From the NCBI RefSeq assembly GCF_014845115.1, contig NZ_NKUI01000008.1, positions 1 to 35,082 of the forward strand: 35,082 nucleotides of DNA, written 5' to 3'. The position numbers and the translations under genes were made by a program. The stretch comes from Methylorubrum zatmanii (GTDB lineage: Bacteria; Pseudomonadota; Alphaproteobacteria; Rhizobiales; Beijerinckiaceae). The notes beneath the pieces are model-generated. The model saw nothing but the letters and a program-made list of their open reading frames with translations, was not told where the DNA came from and did not search any database. Shown piece after piece: positions 7,311 to 15,729 of this stretch; the stretch's first letter is position 1; every line of letters starts with the position of its first letter.

Positions 7311-9434
7311 ATGAACAAACCGATGGATATCTCGAAGATGCCGGCGGAGCTGGCATCCGTCTGCAAATGGATACATCGATTCTCACCACCGACGGAGGCC
7401 TCTCCCGACGAGGAGGTGTGCGTGATCTACGCGCGCTACTCCGGCCGGAACCAGAAGGAGGCCTCAATCGAGCGCCAGGACGACTTGGGCAAGGACTACG
7501 TCGCGCACATGGGCTATCGCTTGAGGGCGGAATACCTCTTCGCGGACCGGGGCCGCACAGGCGACTCGTTGGACGACCGCACCGCCCTGGAGGAGGTGCG
7601 TCGGCTCGCGCGCGAAGGAGCCTTCAAAAGGATCCTGCTGTACGGCTGGTGCCGCCTCTCGCGCCGGCCCGGAGACGCGATGATGCTCTTCGACGAGTTC
7701 GAAGCCCTCGGCATCGAGATCCACGTCTGCGCGGGCAACACGACGGGACGCATCAACTACTTCCAGGCTCTGATCCTCAGCATTTTCGCGATGGAGGAGC
7801 GCGAGCGCCTGCTGCGCACGACGAACTATGCCGCCTTCGCGGCCGCTGCGAGGGGACGGAACATGGGGGGCATCCCCTATGGCTTCCGCAAGGGCGACAA
7901 GCGCGGCGAACTGGTCGTCGAGGAAGAGGAGATGCTGGTGATCATCCGCATCTTCGTCCTCTTCGTCGTGGACGACGTCCATCCGCGCAAGATCGCCTAC
8001 ATCCTCAACAAGGACGGCATCCCCGCTCCCCGGGGCGGCCTCTGGACGAAGGAGGCGATCGCCGGGACGCCCGGAAGGGGTGGCGGCATCCTGCGCAGCC
8101 TGAAATGCGTCGGCTACCTAGTATACGGACTAACGACGATCATGCGGACTCCCGGCAGGGCCAAGACGACCCGCACGGTCGGATCTCTGGAGCTGTTGAA
8201 GTGCGTGGAGAAGCCTGAACTCGCACGGGTCGACGTGGACCTCTTCAACGAGGCGAACGCCAAGCTGGACGCCATGGGATACTGCCGTGGCGCACAGCAG
8301 GAGCGAAGCAGCAAGAGCGTGCTGCTCCTGCACGGCAGATACCATTGCGTCTGCGGGTCGAAGATGAGGCTCGCCACCGCCGTGGGAGCGTCGGGGATCC
8401 GGCACCTGCTGTGCAAGGCGGCGTTCGAGAACGGCACCTGCGACCGAGCGCGCAGCACCAGCTCCCATTTCGTCGAAGCCGAGGTTCTGAGGGAGATCCG
8501 GGACCGCATTCTTTCAGACGATGCCGTCGAGTTGTTCAATACCACGTACGTCGCGGAGATGCAGAGTGTGCGCGACGAGGTCCTGCGCAGTCGCAAAGGT
8601 CGCTCGGCTCGTATCGCCGAGATCGAACGATGGCTCGACAACAGCTTCCTCAAATCCCTCAAGACCGGCCGCACTGACGAGGACACCGGCAGGGTCTGCG
8701 AGTCGTTGCAAGCTGAGAGAAGGCGTCTGGACGAGGAACTCGCCGACCTTGTCGTACCCGACGAGGCCATGGAGGTTCCGAACGTCGACGTCCATGCCCT
8801 TCGCGGCGCGATGGACCAGTTGATCATGCGTACGCCGCTCAAGAACCCGACCGAAGCGGATCTGAAGCTGGTCTCCGCCCTCCGGAAACTGGTCGGCAAG
8901 GTGGTCGTCGACAGGGAACAGGAGCGGGAGGGCTACACCCTCAGGATCGATGCATCGCTGGCGGATCTATCGGGCCGCTCCGGAAAGTCGTCTCCGGGCG
9001 CGCCCGGTAAGAACTCGTCGGACGTGGCCGTCCGCACGTTCGTGCGCGACTGCCCAGCTCCCGTGAGAAGCCGTCTCAGGACACCTGAGTTCGTTCGGCA
9101 CCTCGCAAGTAAGCTGGAAAGCAACGAGTACTGCACGAGCGACGAGGATTGGGCCGCCATCGAGCCTCTCTGGGTGCATTGGAACCATCCGCGAAGACGG
9201 CTGATACTCGACGCGACGCTCTTTTTTCTTCGTTCCAGAACCTTAGGCCTGAGGACATTGCCGGCGCCGTTTGACGGAGGCTACGCGATTGAATACGGCG
9301 TCAAGCAAATGATCCGAAAGGGTTGCTGGGCATCGGCACTCGTAGCAATGGAACGCATCCAGTCTTCGACGGTGGCGGGTCTCGATACTTCGCGACTGGC
9401 TTCGCGGGTGAAGTGTCATGAATGGGTGCCTTGA
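7311..9434 (+). CDS. Large serine recombinase 2 with C-terminal transposase-like domain
   Basis: A 707-aa large serine recombinase. The resolvase domain starts at about residue 35 with VCVIYARYSGRNQ, catalytic Ser at 44, followed by SIERQ and RLSRR (115-119). The recombinase domain contains KIAYILNKDGIPAPRGGLW. The zinc ribbon has CVCG plus two later Cys. A coiled coil (RSRKGRSARIAEIERWL onward) follows. The final 90 residues again resemble a DUF4096-type domain: DEDWAAIEPLW, ILDATLFFLR and a conserved Trp in KGCW. Over the catalytic part it is quite different from recombinase 1, so the pair is not a recent duplication. GAAGG lies about ten bases before the ATG. Both enzymes could act on the same element or as a pair (inference). 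Confidence 0.88.
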   Translation: MNKPMDISKMPAELASVCKWIHRFSPPTEASPDEEVCVIYARYSGRNQKEASIERQDDLGKDYVAHMGYRLRAEYLFADRGRTGDSLDDRTALEEVRRLAREGAFKRILLYGWCRLSRRPGDAMMLFDEFEALGIEIHVCAGNTTGRINYFQALILSIFAMEERERLLRTTNYAAFAAAARGRNMGGIPYGFRKGDKRGELVVEEEEMLVIIRIFVLFVVDDVHPRKIAYILNKDGIPAPRGGLWTKEAIAGTPGRGGGILRSLKCVGYLVYGLTTIMRTPGRAKTTRTVGSLELLKCVEKPELARVDVDLFNEANAKLDAMGYCRGAQQERSSKSVLLLHGRYHCVCGSKMRLATAVGASGIRHLLCKAAFENGTCDRARSTSSHFVEAEVLREIRDRILSDDAVELFNTTYVAEMQSVRDEVLRSRKGRSARIAEIERWLDNSFLKSLKTGRTDEDTGRVCESLQAERRRLDEELADLVVPDEAMEVPNVDVHALRGAMDQLIMRTPLKNPTEADLKLVSALRKLVGKVVVDREQEREGYTLRIDASLADLSGRSGKSSPGAPGKNSSDVAVRTFVRDCPAPVRSRLRTPEFVRHLASKLESNEYCTSDEDWAAIEPLWVHWNHPRRRLILDATLFFLRSRTLGLRTLPAPFDGGYAIEYGVKQMIRKGCWASALVAMERIQSSTVAGLDTSRLASRVKCHEWVP

Positions 9435-9622
9435 CTGACGATCGAAGCAGCGAATCAAGGCTTCCGGGTGCGTTTTGGTCCGAGCTGGTCGCACATGTGG
9501 CGGGTTCAGGCAATACCGGGCAAGTGCAGACCAAGGCTGAGCTCGGACGGATCCAGGATCGCATCGACACCCAGCACACAATTCTTTGGGCAATTATTGC
9601 CACCTTGACTGCCTTCAGATAA
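9422..9622 (+). CDS. Small hypothetical protein with C-terminal membrane segment, possibly a remnant
   Basis: A 66-aa frame overlapping the end of recombinase 2. Its last 30 residues (KAELGRIQDRIDTQHTILWAIIATLTAFR) look like a coiled coil followed by a hydrophobic helix, as at the end of small coiled-coil membrane proteins. The first half does not look protein-like, so this may be the tail of a truncated gene. Confidence 0.3.
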   Translation: MGALTDDRSSESRLPGAFWSELVAHVAGSGNTGQVQTKAELGRIQDRIDTQHTILWAIIATLTAFR

Positions 9623-10030
9623 GTTTGGGCTCCAGGCTTAGTATTTGGCCTTGAAGATTATCTGATATGCTGAGAAATCCATCAAGGCTGCCGATAATGT
9701 GGTCTGCCAGTTCTCATTGATGACGGGTATGAGATAGAGCAGCCTAGCCCGATCGTTCTGATCACAAGTTGTCGACGTACAGCATCAACAATGTTCCGCC
9801 GGCAAAGAACATGGCTCCGTATGCAAACTCGGACACGAACAAATCTCCCGGTGACATCCTCGAGGTTGCCGTCATGCGCGCCCGCTTAAATTTTCATCTT
9901 TGATAAAGTTTTATCTGGATCAGCTCATTGCTTTCGCGCCTATGTTTCAGGATGGGGCGCCACCCGCACGGAGTGATGGGCGTCCACGCGTGTAGCTGGG
10001 AGTCGTCGATCGGCATTGGGGTTGAGCCGC
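9623..10030. other. Mostly non-coding gap, lower GC
   Basis: This stretch is less GC-rich than its neighbours. The only protein-like frame is a short one on the minus strand at 9762-9875. No RNA gene or repeat was recognised. Confidence 0.35.
9762..9875 (-). CDS. Possible 37-aa membrane peptide or gene fragment
   Basis: The frame encodes a Met-rich N-terminus and a hydrophobic stretch (YGAMFFAGGTLLMLYVD) ending in DNL. No ribosome site precedes the ATG. It could be a true small membrane peptide or the remnant of a larger gene; the codon content alone does not decide. Confidence 0.2.
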   Translation of the reverse strand: MTATSRMSPGDLFVSEFAYGAMFFAGGTLLMLYVDNL

Positions 10031-10381
10031 TTAGAACTCCGCGCATCGTCCATCCAGACAGTCCCCAGAGCACGCGTCCGCGACGGAGACTTGCTCTGCA
10101 CCGTATGCAGGATGCTCGGATCTCGCATGTGACACAACGAGCTTCCACCCGCACCCGCAATGCCGTATTGTGATGCCCTCGGTTGCGAAAGTCGTCAGGA
10201 ACTTCTTCCAAGTGGCTTTTCGCGGAATGCACGCGCCGGCTTCGAGATTGACGATGCTCCTGACGGCGAGACCGACGCGTTCGGCCAGCTGCGGCTGTGT
10301 CCACCCAAGGACCGCGCGAGCGCCACGGATTTGTGGGGCGACGCCGTCCGACGCTGCCGTCCGGCGACGGATCTGGGTCAC
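10031..10381 (-). CDS. XRE-family transcriptional regulator
   Basis: A DNA-binding regulator of the Cro/CI type. The helix-turn-helix lies at about residues 16-55: QIRGARAVLGWTQPQLAERVGL followed by the recognition helix and LEAGACIPRKATWKKFLTTFATEGI. The tail is Cys-rich (HCGCG, CSGDCLDGRC), which is unusual for this family and could be chance or metal binding. The GTG at 10381 is chosen because GGAGAAGGGAG lies seven bases upstream; an ATG at 10411 is in frame but has no ribosome site. It is transcribed toward the recombinases. Its target is unknown. Confidence 0.7.
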   Translation of the reverse strand: MTQIRRRTAASDGVAPQIRGARAVLGWTQPQLAERVGLAVRSIVNLEAGACIPRKATWKKFLTTFATEGITIRHCGCGWKLVVSHARSEHPAYGAEQVSVADACSGDCLDGRCAEF

Positions 10382-10411
10382 GTCCGGTCTCCCTTCTCCG
10401 AAGTCTTGCAT

Positions 10412-10933
10412 TTGCTTAGCAAGCCGCCAGCGGCTGCATCGGCGACTGGCTGGAGCCTAGCGTCGTTCCTTGCCGGAGCTGAGGCCGAACCATACTTCAT
10501 TCCTTTGATCGGTGCAGGCATGATCTTTGCTGCACGAGAGGGCGGTGCCGCGGAAGCAAACTTCGGGGGCCCGACGGGTTGTTCCAGCCCGCTCCAAACT
10601 TCGGACGAAAAGCGATACGGGACGACCGCGGCTGGACGGGCGCTGTCTCGGCAGGGGCTGAGGAACCGATTCGAAGATTCGCGCGCGGCGAGCCTCCGGA
10701 ACAGCTTCCTCTGCGAAGACCCACCGACGAGTGACCTTCACTTCCAGCGACCACGCAGCATTCGGTTCGACGCGAGAGTACTCCGAGCTCCGGCGTGGCC
10801 GGACACGTTCGAGGCTGTCCTCGCTGGGATGCCGAATGAATCAGCGTGTTTGCTGTGCCTGCGTAGGCTCGCTGGTTCGCCGGCCTACAATTCGTGACGT
10901 ACTCGGAACGGGTGGAAGCGGATCCGGCGGCCG
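10412..10933. other. Gap without a supported gene
   Basis: Long frames on both strands here (for example plus 10160-10897, minus 10457-10741) have no recognised motif, no ribosome site and no family resemblance. No hairpin or repeat stands out. Confidence 0.3.
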
Positions 10934-11437
10934 TCACGAGGCCGACGCTTCCATGCGGAGCACAATCCCCTCGATCGATACGGGTTGGAAGTTCCAGCTG
11001 TCGACGTCGACCGAGCAGGAACCCGGAACAACCTGACCTGCAGACGATCCATTCAGCGCCCAACTGCCATGCTGCCTGCGATGCCAGACCTGCAGCGGCC
11101 AATGGAAGAGAACGATCGTCCGCTCACCGTAGCGGATTTCGGCATAGTCCTGGATCGACGACCACGGCAGGGCCGACGTGTGCTTCCGGTCGTGGCTTCC
11201 GCGCACGAGATGCTTGGCTGCACCGCGAAGCCGCCCGAACACCTCCGAGCCGTAGTTGGGGCCGCACCGGTAAGCGAAACCGCCCAGATGCCAGATTTCG
11301 TCTCCGGTTCCGACGACGTCGTTCCAACGACCGATCAGAGCTTCGTCCATCTCGGCGATGTCGGAAAATGGACGGCTTCGCAGAGTGAGGATGTTGGCGT
11401 GGCCGAAGTGATGACCCGCCGTGAACCAGATGGTCAT
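10934..11437 (-). CDS. Metallophosphoesterase-fold protein lacking its metal ligands
   Basis: The protein follows a known bacterial calcineurin-like phosphoesterase pattern from MTIWFTAGHHFGHANI to SWNFQPVSIEGI. In the family the metal-binding motifs are DxH, GDF, GNHD and GHxH. Here they read GHH (Asp to Gly), GGF (Asp to Gly), GSHD (Asn to Ser), and NGSSAG instead of HGHxHG. The first three can each be explained by a single A-to-G change in the coding strand. The fold segments between are well kept, but catalysis is very unlikely. The ATG at 11437 is chosen because it starts the conserved domain; upstream codons do not look coding. It is divergent from the XRE gene at 11589. Confidence 0.7.
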   Translation of the reverse strand: MTIWFTAGHHFGHANILTLRSRPFSDIAEMDEALIGRWNDVVGTGDEIWHLGGFAYRCGPNYGSEVFGRLRGAAKHLVRGSHDRKHTSALPWSSIQDYAEIRYGERTIVLFHWPLQVWHRRQHGSWALNGSSAGQVVPGSCSVDVDSWNFQPVSIEGIVLRMEASAS

Positions 11438-11512
11438 GGCGGGCCAACCCGGAAATTGGAATGCATCGCGCCCCTCCGCTGCAACCCGGTGGACCGTCGT
11501 CCGACAGCGGCG

Positions 11513-11537
11513 GAAATATTCGGTTTTTCGATATTTC
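11513..11537. promoter_or_regulatory. Palindrome in the divergent intergenic region (candidate operator)
   Basis: GAAATAT (11513-11519) and ATATTTC (11531-11537) form a perfect inverted repeat with an 11-base centre. TTTCGATA also occurs twice in a row at 11527-11544 or within a base of it. The site is an AT-rich patch between the metallophosphoesterase and the XRE gene, which are divergent. Binding by the XRE protein is a natural guess. Confidence 0.4.
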
Positions 11538-11588
11538 GATAGAGGCTCTAGTGGACCGGCCGGCTTCGGAGCGAACCGACCGGAGAGC

Positions 11589-11831
11589 ATGCCCAGGACA
11601 ATCCGCTCTCCCAGGCAGGTGCGCCTTGTCGAACTCCTCGTCGAGGCGCGCCGGAAGGCAGGCATCACCCAGACCGATCTCGCGGCACGGCTGGGACTCG
11701 TCCAGTCCGTCGTATCGCTCATCGAACGCGGGGGACGGCGCATCGATCTGGTCGAGCTGATGGAATTTGCGGACGCGGTCGGGCTCGATATCCACGGCGT
11801 GATTGACGAACTGCGGCAGCTGCCAAGATAG
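11589..11831 (+). CDS. Small XRE-family regulator
   Basis: An 80-aa protein made almost only of a helix-turn-helix: RLVELLVEARRKAGITQTDLAARLGL, then the recognition helix VQSVVSLIERGGRRI and DLVELMEFADAVGLD. This is the typical layout of short alphaproteobacterial XRE proteins that regulate their own region. The ATG at 11589 gives the usual MPRTIRSP start; the frame is open further upstream but that part looks non-coding. It lies upstream of module 2 in the same direction, so it could control that module (inference). Confidence 0.75.
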   Translation: MPRTIRSPRQVRLVELLVEARRKAGITQTDLAARLGLVQSVVSLIERGGRRIDLVELMEFADAVGLDIHGVIDELRQLPR

Positions 11832-12188
11832 ACCTGTTGCACTTGCTGTGCGCCCGAGGCGTCATCTGAGCAGTCTTCCCGCTCCGGTTCCGTCACCCGG
11901 AGCTACGCGGTTGCGCCGTACTAGCAGCTGGATCTTGACTAGACTTCCAGCATTGTGCACTTTCCGTGTCTCGGACGATTCGACCGGACCGCAATCTGCG
12001 AATGGCGACGATCCGACGAGACCGTTGCTCCGTCTTTCGGAGGACGGGTCCCGGGGATACGACCCGGTACGGCGTTCGGTCGCCGCATTCACTCACGCGC
12101 GAGGAACGCGGGCAGTCCGCGCGAACGCGACGCAACCCAATCCGTGATCAGGAGCATCGCCGCCCAGCGGCGGTTGGGAGTGCGCGTC
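11832..12188 (+). promoter_or_regulatory. Leader of module 2 with conserved blocks and hairpin
   Basis: A 357-base stretch without a gene. It holds the two blocks shared with module 1 (11982-12007 and 12125-12138) and a hairpin, CGCCGC (12158-12163), loop CCA, GCGGCG (12167-12172). The Shine-Dalgarno GGGAG (12176-12180) follows, eight bases before the ATG. The order and spacing match module 1. Promoter elements could not be fixed. Confidence 0.45.
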
Positions 12189-12644
12189 ATGATCGACTGC
12201 CTAGAGAGATCCCCGCGCCCGGGAGGTGTCAGACTTCCCGATGCAGCGTGCAGACGAATCCGTCTGCGAAACGAGCGGCAGACACTTCAAAGCGATCTTG
12301 AGTTCCTTCTCGCCTGCAGGCCAGAGGTGGTCGATTTCCGCTTCGCGGGGATGTCGACGTTTCCCGCGTACGAGGCGCTCGCGGGCGAGGGATTGGTCCA
12401 CGCGACGGTACGCCATACTCGCGGGCACGCCATTCTGCTCGCTGCGACCTCGCGACTTTTGAAGAAGCCCGATCTGCGCGCACGTCTCTTTGCGATGAGA
12501 AAGGCGGCGGAGAAGCGGGGCCGCCGGGTCGTCCTGCTGACTGCGCGAGGGATCAGGAGCCGAACCGCTCGGCTCGCCGTACTCCGATCGCCTCCAGCGA
12601 CTGCCGCGACGATACTTTCATCGGCCTTGGACGCCTCGGTCTAG
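12189..12644 (+). CDS. Module protein A, copy 2 (unknown, basic, 151 aa)
   Basis: Homologue of the protein at 442-891. Shared features run through the middle: a fold beginning VVDFRFAGMSTFPAYE, then EGLVHA, a strand AILLAATSRLL, KKPDLRARLF, a helix of Lys/Arg/Ala and a strand RVVLLTARGI. The tail beyond this differs between copies. The protein is strongly basic and has no signal peptide. The start at 12189 is supported by GGGAG eight bases upstream and by identity of this arrangement with module 1. Function unknown; the predicted alpha/beta core could be an enzyme or a nucleic-acid binding fold. Confidence 0.7.
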   Translation: MIDCLERSPRPGGVRLPDAACRRIRLRNERQTLQSDLEFLLACRPEVVDFRFAGMSTFPAYEALAGEGLVHATVRHTRGHAILLAATSRLLKKPDLRARLFAMRKAAEKRGRRVVLLTARGIRSRTARLAVLRSPPATAATILSSALDASV

Positions 12645-12704
12645 CGGCGCGCCGCGGACCGCGACATGGCGCGGCTGCCAGTCTCAATCCGGGAGCTCGG
12701 GAAC

Positions 12705-13544
12705 ATGCTCGATGGTTGCTCCGTCATCGAATTGAAGACACGACGAAAAATCGCAAAGGGTACGGTCGGCGCTCGGAGCGCCGCACGCATCGCCGCGGAT
12801 CTCGGACGTGCCGCGGCTGCGAGGCCGCTCTCGGCCGGACCTGAAGTGCCGCTGACGATCCGCCTCGAGGATCTGACGGGCATTTCAGATGCGACGGTTG
12901 ACCATCTGACCAGGGCTGCTGCCACAGGCCTCCTCACCGTAGAGGCCGCGGCAAGGCTGGCGATCCGTCATGCTCAGGAACTCGGTGGCTCACTGCCGAC
13001 CACGCGGCCGCGCACGGAGGGGTTGGATCCGAGGGTGATGGTCCACCTGGAAATCACCGGAGACCTGTTCGGCGAATTCGCCCTCCGGATCGGTCCAAGT
13101 CGCTCGGGCTTGGTCGTGGCCTTTGCCCCCGTCGAATGCTTCGAACGTCTCGGAAATCTGTTCGGAGCCGACCGCAGCGCGATCTGCATCGTCTCCGGTC
13201 GCACCGCCCGGTTTGGGCCGACCGCGGGGGTCTTCTCCGTAGGACGTTGCGTTACTGCGCTGAAGCGCGTGGTGGCCTCGAAGAGGTGGCGGTTCGGAAG
13301 ATTCGTCCTGCTGATCGGCGGTGGAGTTCCGGACTCGGATCATCGGCGTCGTGCGATGGCGGTGCTGCTCGAGACAGCGATCCGGCATGGAGGCGTTGCG
13401 TCGGTGGTTCCCACGCGACGCCGCACCGCGACCTCGGCGTCTCCGGACGCGAGGATCTCGGGCTTGGCCACGGAAGCGCTGCAGTTGATCGAGCTGGCCT
13501 TTCCGGGGTTGGTCGCGACGGCGCCCGACGGGCGTTCACCATGA
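12705..13544 (+). CDS. Module protein B, copy 2 (unknown, 279 aa)
   Basis: Homologue of the protein at 1099-1926. PLTIRLEDLTGISDATVDHL and EAAARLAIRHAQELGG match the N-terminal part of copy 1, FGEFALRI matches FGLFAFRL, and LQLIELAFPGLV closes both. No catalytic motif is recognised. The ATG at 12705 is chosen because GGGAG lies nine bases upstream and it gives the same start as copy 1; an ATG at 12666 has no ribosome site. The TGA overlaps the protease ATG at 13541 (ATGA), the same coupling as in module 1. Confidence 0.72.
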   Translation: MLDGCSVIELKTRRKIAKGTVGARSAARIAADLGRAAAARPLSAGPEVPLTIRLEDLTGISDATVDHLTRAAATGLLTVEAAARLAIRHAQELGGSLPTTRPRTEGLDPRVMVHLEITGDLFGEFALRIGPSRSGLVVAFAPVECFERLGNLFGADRSAICIVSGRTARFGPTAGVFSVGRCVTALKRVVASKRWRFGRFVLLIGGGVPDSDHRRRAMAVLLETAIRHGGVASVVPTRRRTATSASPDARISGLATEALQLIELAFPGLVATAPDGRSP

Positions 13545-15592
13545 CCCCTCAGGGCCGCAAGCAAGCTGCAGCCGTCGGCAGCGGAGCGTCCGCACTCGAC
13601 GGAACAGGGCGGGAGGCGGTTGCGAGGCGACTGCTGCAACTGCTCGATCCAGATTTCTTCTCCCATTCCGCCCCATCCGGCCCAGGAGATCCGCCGGCCC
13701 GGCGAAACGTGCGCGCGGCGGAGCGGGAAGAAATCTCTTCGCCCGACGTCGTAGGTGCGACCGTACTGCTCGGCTTCGAACTCGGCGCGCGAACCGAGTT
13801 GCTCGAGCGGATTGAGACCGAGGCTCCGGTGATCGTCGTGACAGTGCCCGGCGCGGATTGGATCGATCCGATGGCGAAGGCAGCAACCGGCTGCTTCGGA
13901 GCAAGGGCGTCACGGACACGCGCGCGCCCCCGAGAACATGGCGCGGGACACGATCCGGACTCCGGCCCAGCGGGCGCGGTCGTCGTCGCAGCCCGGGGTG
14001 GCCTCGGGCCTCATTCCGGCGGCGGTTGCTCTAAGACTGCGTCCGCCTTCTGGCACCATCAAGCTCTGATCGGGATTGCAACCCCGTCCGGAACCGGCCT
14101 CCCGCCCGATCTCCTGCGGGCCTGCGAGGAACGCGTCGCCGTCGGCAACTTCGAGCCCGAGGCCATTGCGCTCGTCGTGGAGCATGTGACCGGTTCCCGG
14201 CCTGACCGGCAGATGCCCGGGGACATTGCCGCTGCGGTCGAGCCGACGGACCTGAGGGTCGGCATCCATCGGGCCCGCGGCGCAGACGGCTCGATCGACC
14301 GACTCGCCGCCGTGGTCCGCACCAAGCTCGGAGTCCGGGTACGTCAGGCTGGCCCGCGCCTCAGGGATCTCGCCGGCTATGGTGAGGCTGGCGAGTGGGG
14401 CATGGCGGCGGCCGCCGATCTCGCGGCCTATGGCCGGGGCGAGTTACTTTGGTCGTGCTGCGAGCCCGGCGTCCTGTTGTTCGGTCCTCCTGGTACGGGC
14501 AAGACACTTTTCGCTTCCGCGCTGGCGAACGAAGCGGGCGTGCCATTGCTCACGGGTTCGCTGGCGCAGTGGCAGGCTGCGGGCGAAGCGCATCTCGGCA
14601 CGACGCTGAAGGCCATGCGCCAGTTCTTCGAAACTGCGATGTGTACGGCACCCTGCATCGCGCTGCTGGACGAACTGGATTCCTTCGGTAACCGACAGCG
14701 GTTCCCAGATCACAACCGCAACTACTCGACCCAGGTTGTGAACGGCCTGCTTGAATGCCTGGATGGTGAGGGCCGGCGGCCCGGCGTCGTCCTAGTCGGT
14801 ACCACGAACAATGCCGATTCGATCGATCCGGCGATCCTGAGGTCCGGCCGCTTCGACCGATCCATCGCCGTGCCGCTGCCGTCGACATCCGATCTCGAGG
14901 CGATCCTCCGGCACTACCTTGGTGACAGCATTGCCAACAAACACCTGTCGGAGGCCGCGCGACGTGCTTCGGGCGGTACCGGTGCCGATTGTGCCGCTTG
15001 GGCGCGACGAGCCCGTGGTCGTGCACGCCACGCCGGTCGCGCTCTCGAACCTGCCGACCTTCTGCGCGAGATCGATGGATCGTTTTCCAGCGCCGAGACT
15101 GAGCAGGACTGGCGCATCGCGATCCACGAGAGCGGACACGCGGTCGTGGCTCATGCGCTTGGCATGAAGACCGAACAGATCGTCCTGCGTTCGCCTGGTC
15201 ATCGCAATGCAGGCTTCACGTTGTTGCGGATGTCGAGCGAGCTCACACGAAGCGTGGTGCACGACATTCTCGCCGTACACTTGGCCGGGCGCGAAGCGGA
15301 GATCCTGGTGTTGGGTGAACCTTCGGTTGGAGCCGGCACAGACCTCGCGTACGCGACGGACATCTGCACCGATATGCACTGTCGCTGGGGGCTCGGGGAA
15401 CGTATCGCGGTTTGCGATCCGACAATGCACGTTCGGAAGGTTCGGACGTCCGTCGAGCGGGATCTGCGCCGGGCATCGCAGAGAGCGCTGGAGATCCTGT
15501 CGCAACATCGAACAAGCCTCGACCGTCTTGCGCGAGCTCTGATGGAGCAACGATCGCTCGATGGAGATGTCGTTGCCGCCATGATCGAGTGA
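13541..15592 (+). CDS. FtsH-like AAA+ zinc metalloprotease, copy 2 (intact, 683 aa)
   Basis: A predicted ATP-driven cytosolic protease. Residues 1-270 form an unrecognised N-terminal region with a core VVGATVLLGF...PVIVVTVPGADWIDP (70-110) and no membrane helix. The AAA+ part has Walker A GPPGTGKT (315-322), Walker B IALLDELD (373-380), sensor-like NN (423-424) and arginine-finger region SGRFDR (435-440). The M41-like peptidase part has HESGH (529-533) with the third zinc ligand Asp at 601 in TDLAYAT, then RWGLG as in FtsH (WGMS). All catalytic residues are present. FtsH is anchored in the membrane by its N-terminus; this protein is not, so its substrates are probably soluble and chosen by the new domain or proteins A and B (inference). 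An upstream in-frame ATG at 13136 lies inside gene B and is not used. Confidence 0.88.
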   Translation: MTPQGRKQAAAVGSGASALDGTGREAVARRLLQLLDPDFFSHSAPSGPGDPPARRNVRAAEREEISSPDVVGATVLLGFELGARTELLERIETEAPVIVVTVPGADWIDPMAKAATGCFGARASRTRARPREHGAGHDPDSGPAGAVVVAARGGLGPHSGGGCSKTASAFWHHQALIGIATPSGTGLPPDLLRACEERVAVGNFEPEAIALVVEHVTGSRPDRQMPGDIAAAVEPTDLRVGIHRARGADGSIDRLAAVVRTKLGVRVRQAGPRLRDLAGYGEAGEWGMAAAADLAAYGRGELLWSCCEPGVLLFGPPGTGKTLFASALANEAGVPLLTGSLAQWQAAGEAHLGTTLKAMRQFFETAMCTAPCIALLDELDSFGNRQRFPDHNRNYSTQVVNGLLECLDGEGRRPGVVLVGTTNNADSIDPAILRSGRFDRSIAVPLPSTSDLEAILRHYLGDSIANKHLSEAARRASGGTGADCAAWARRARGRARHAGRALEPADLLREIDGSFSSAETEQDWRIAIHESGHAVVAHALGMKTEQIVLRSPGHRNAGFTLLRMSSELTRSVVHDILAVHLAGREAEILVLGEPSVGAGTDLAYATDICTDMHCRWGLGERIAVCDPTMHVRKVRTSVERDLRRASQRALEILSQHRTSLDRLARALMEQRSLDGDVVAAMIE

Positions 15593-15729
15593 TTGGCACA
15601 TCTCGGCATCGAGCCGTGACATGCAGGTCTGACGATCCCGGCCGTGTAGGCTCGGCCCGGACCGGTCGGAGACGAAGAGATCACAATTTATCGATCCGCG
15701 TATCATTTGGACTCCGAGGAACTTGACCG

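Noticed and set aside
12666..12668. ATG as start of module protein B, copy 2
   Set aside because: No ribosome site, and the extra 13 residues have no match in copy 1; ATG 12705 has GGGAG and matches the copy-1 start.
13136..13540. Upstream in-frame extension of the module-2 protease (818 codons in total)
   Set aside because: It lies inside gene B, which is supported by homology, and the ATGA at 13541 gives the same arrangement as module 1.
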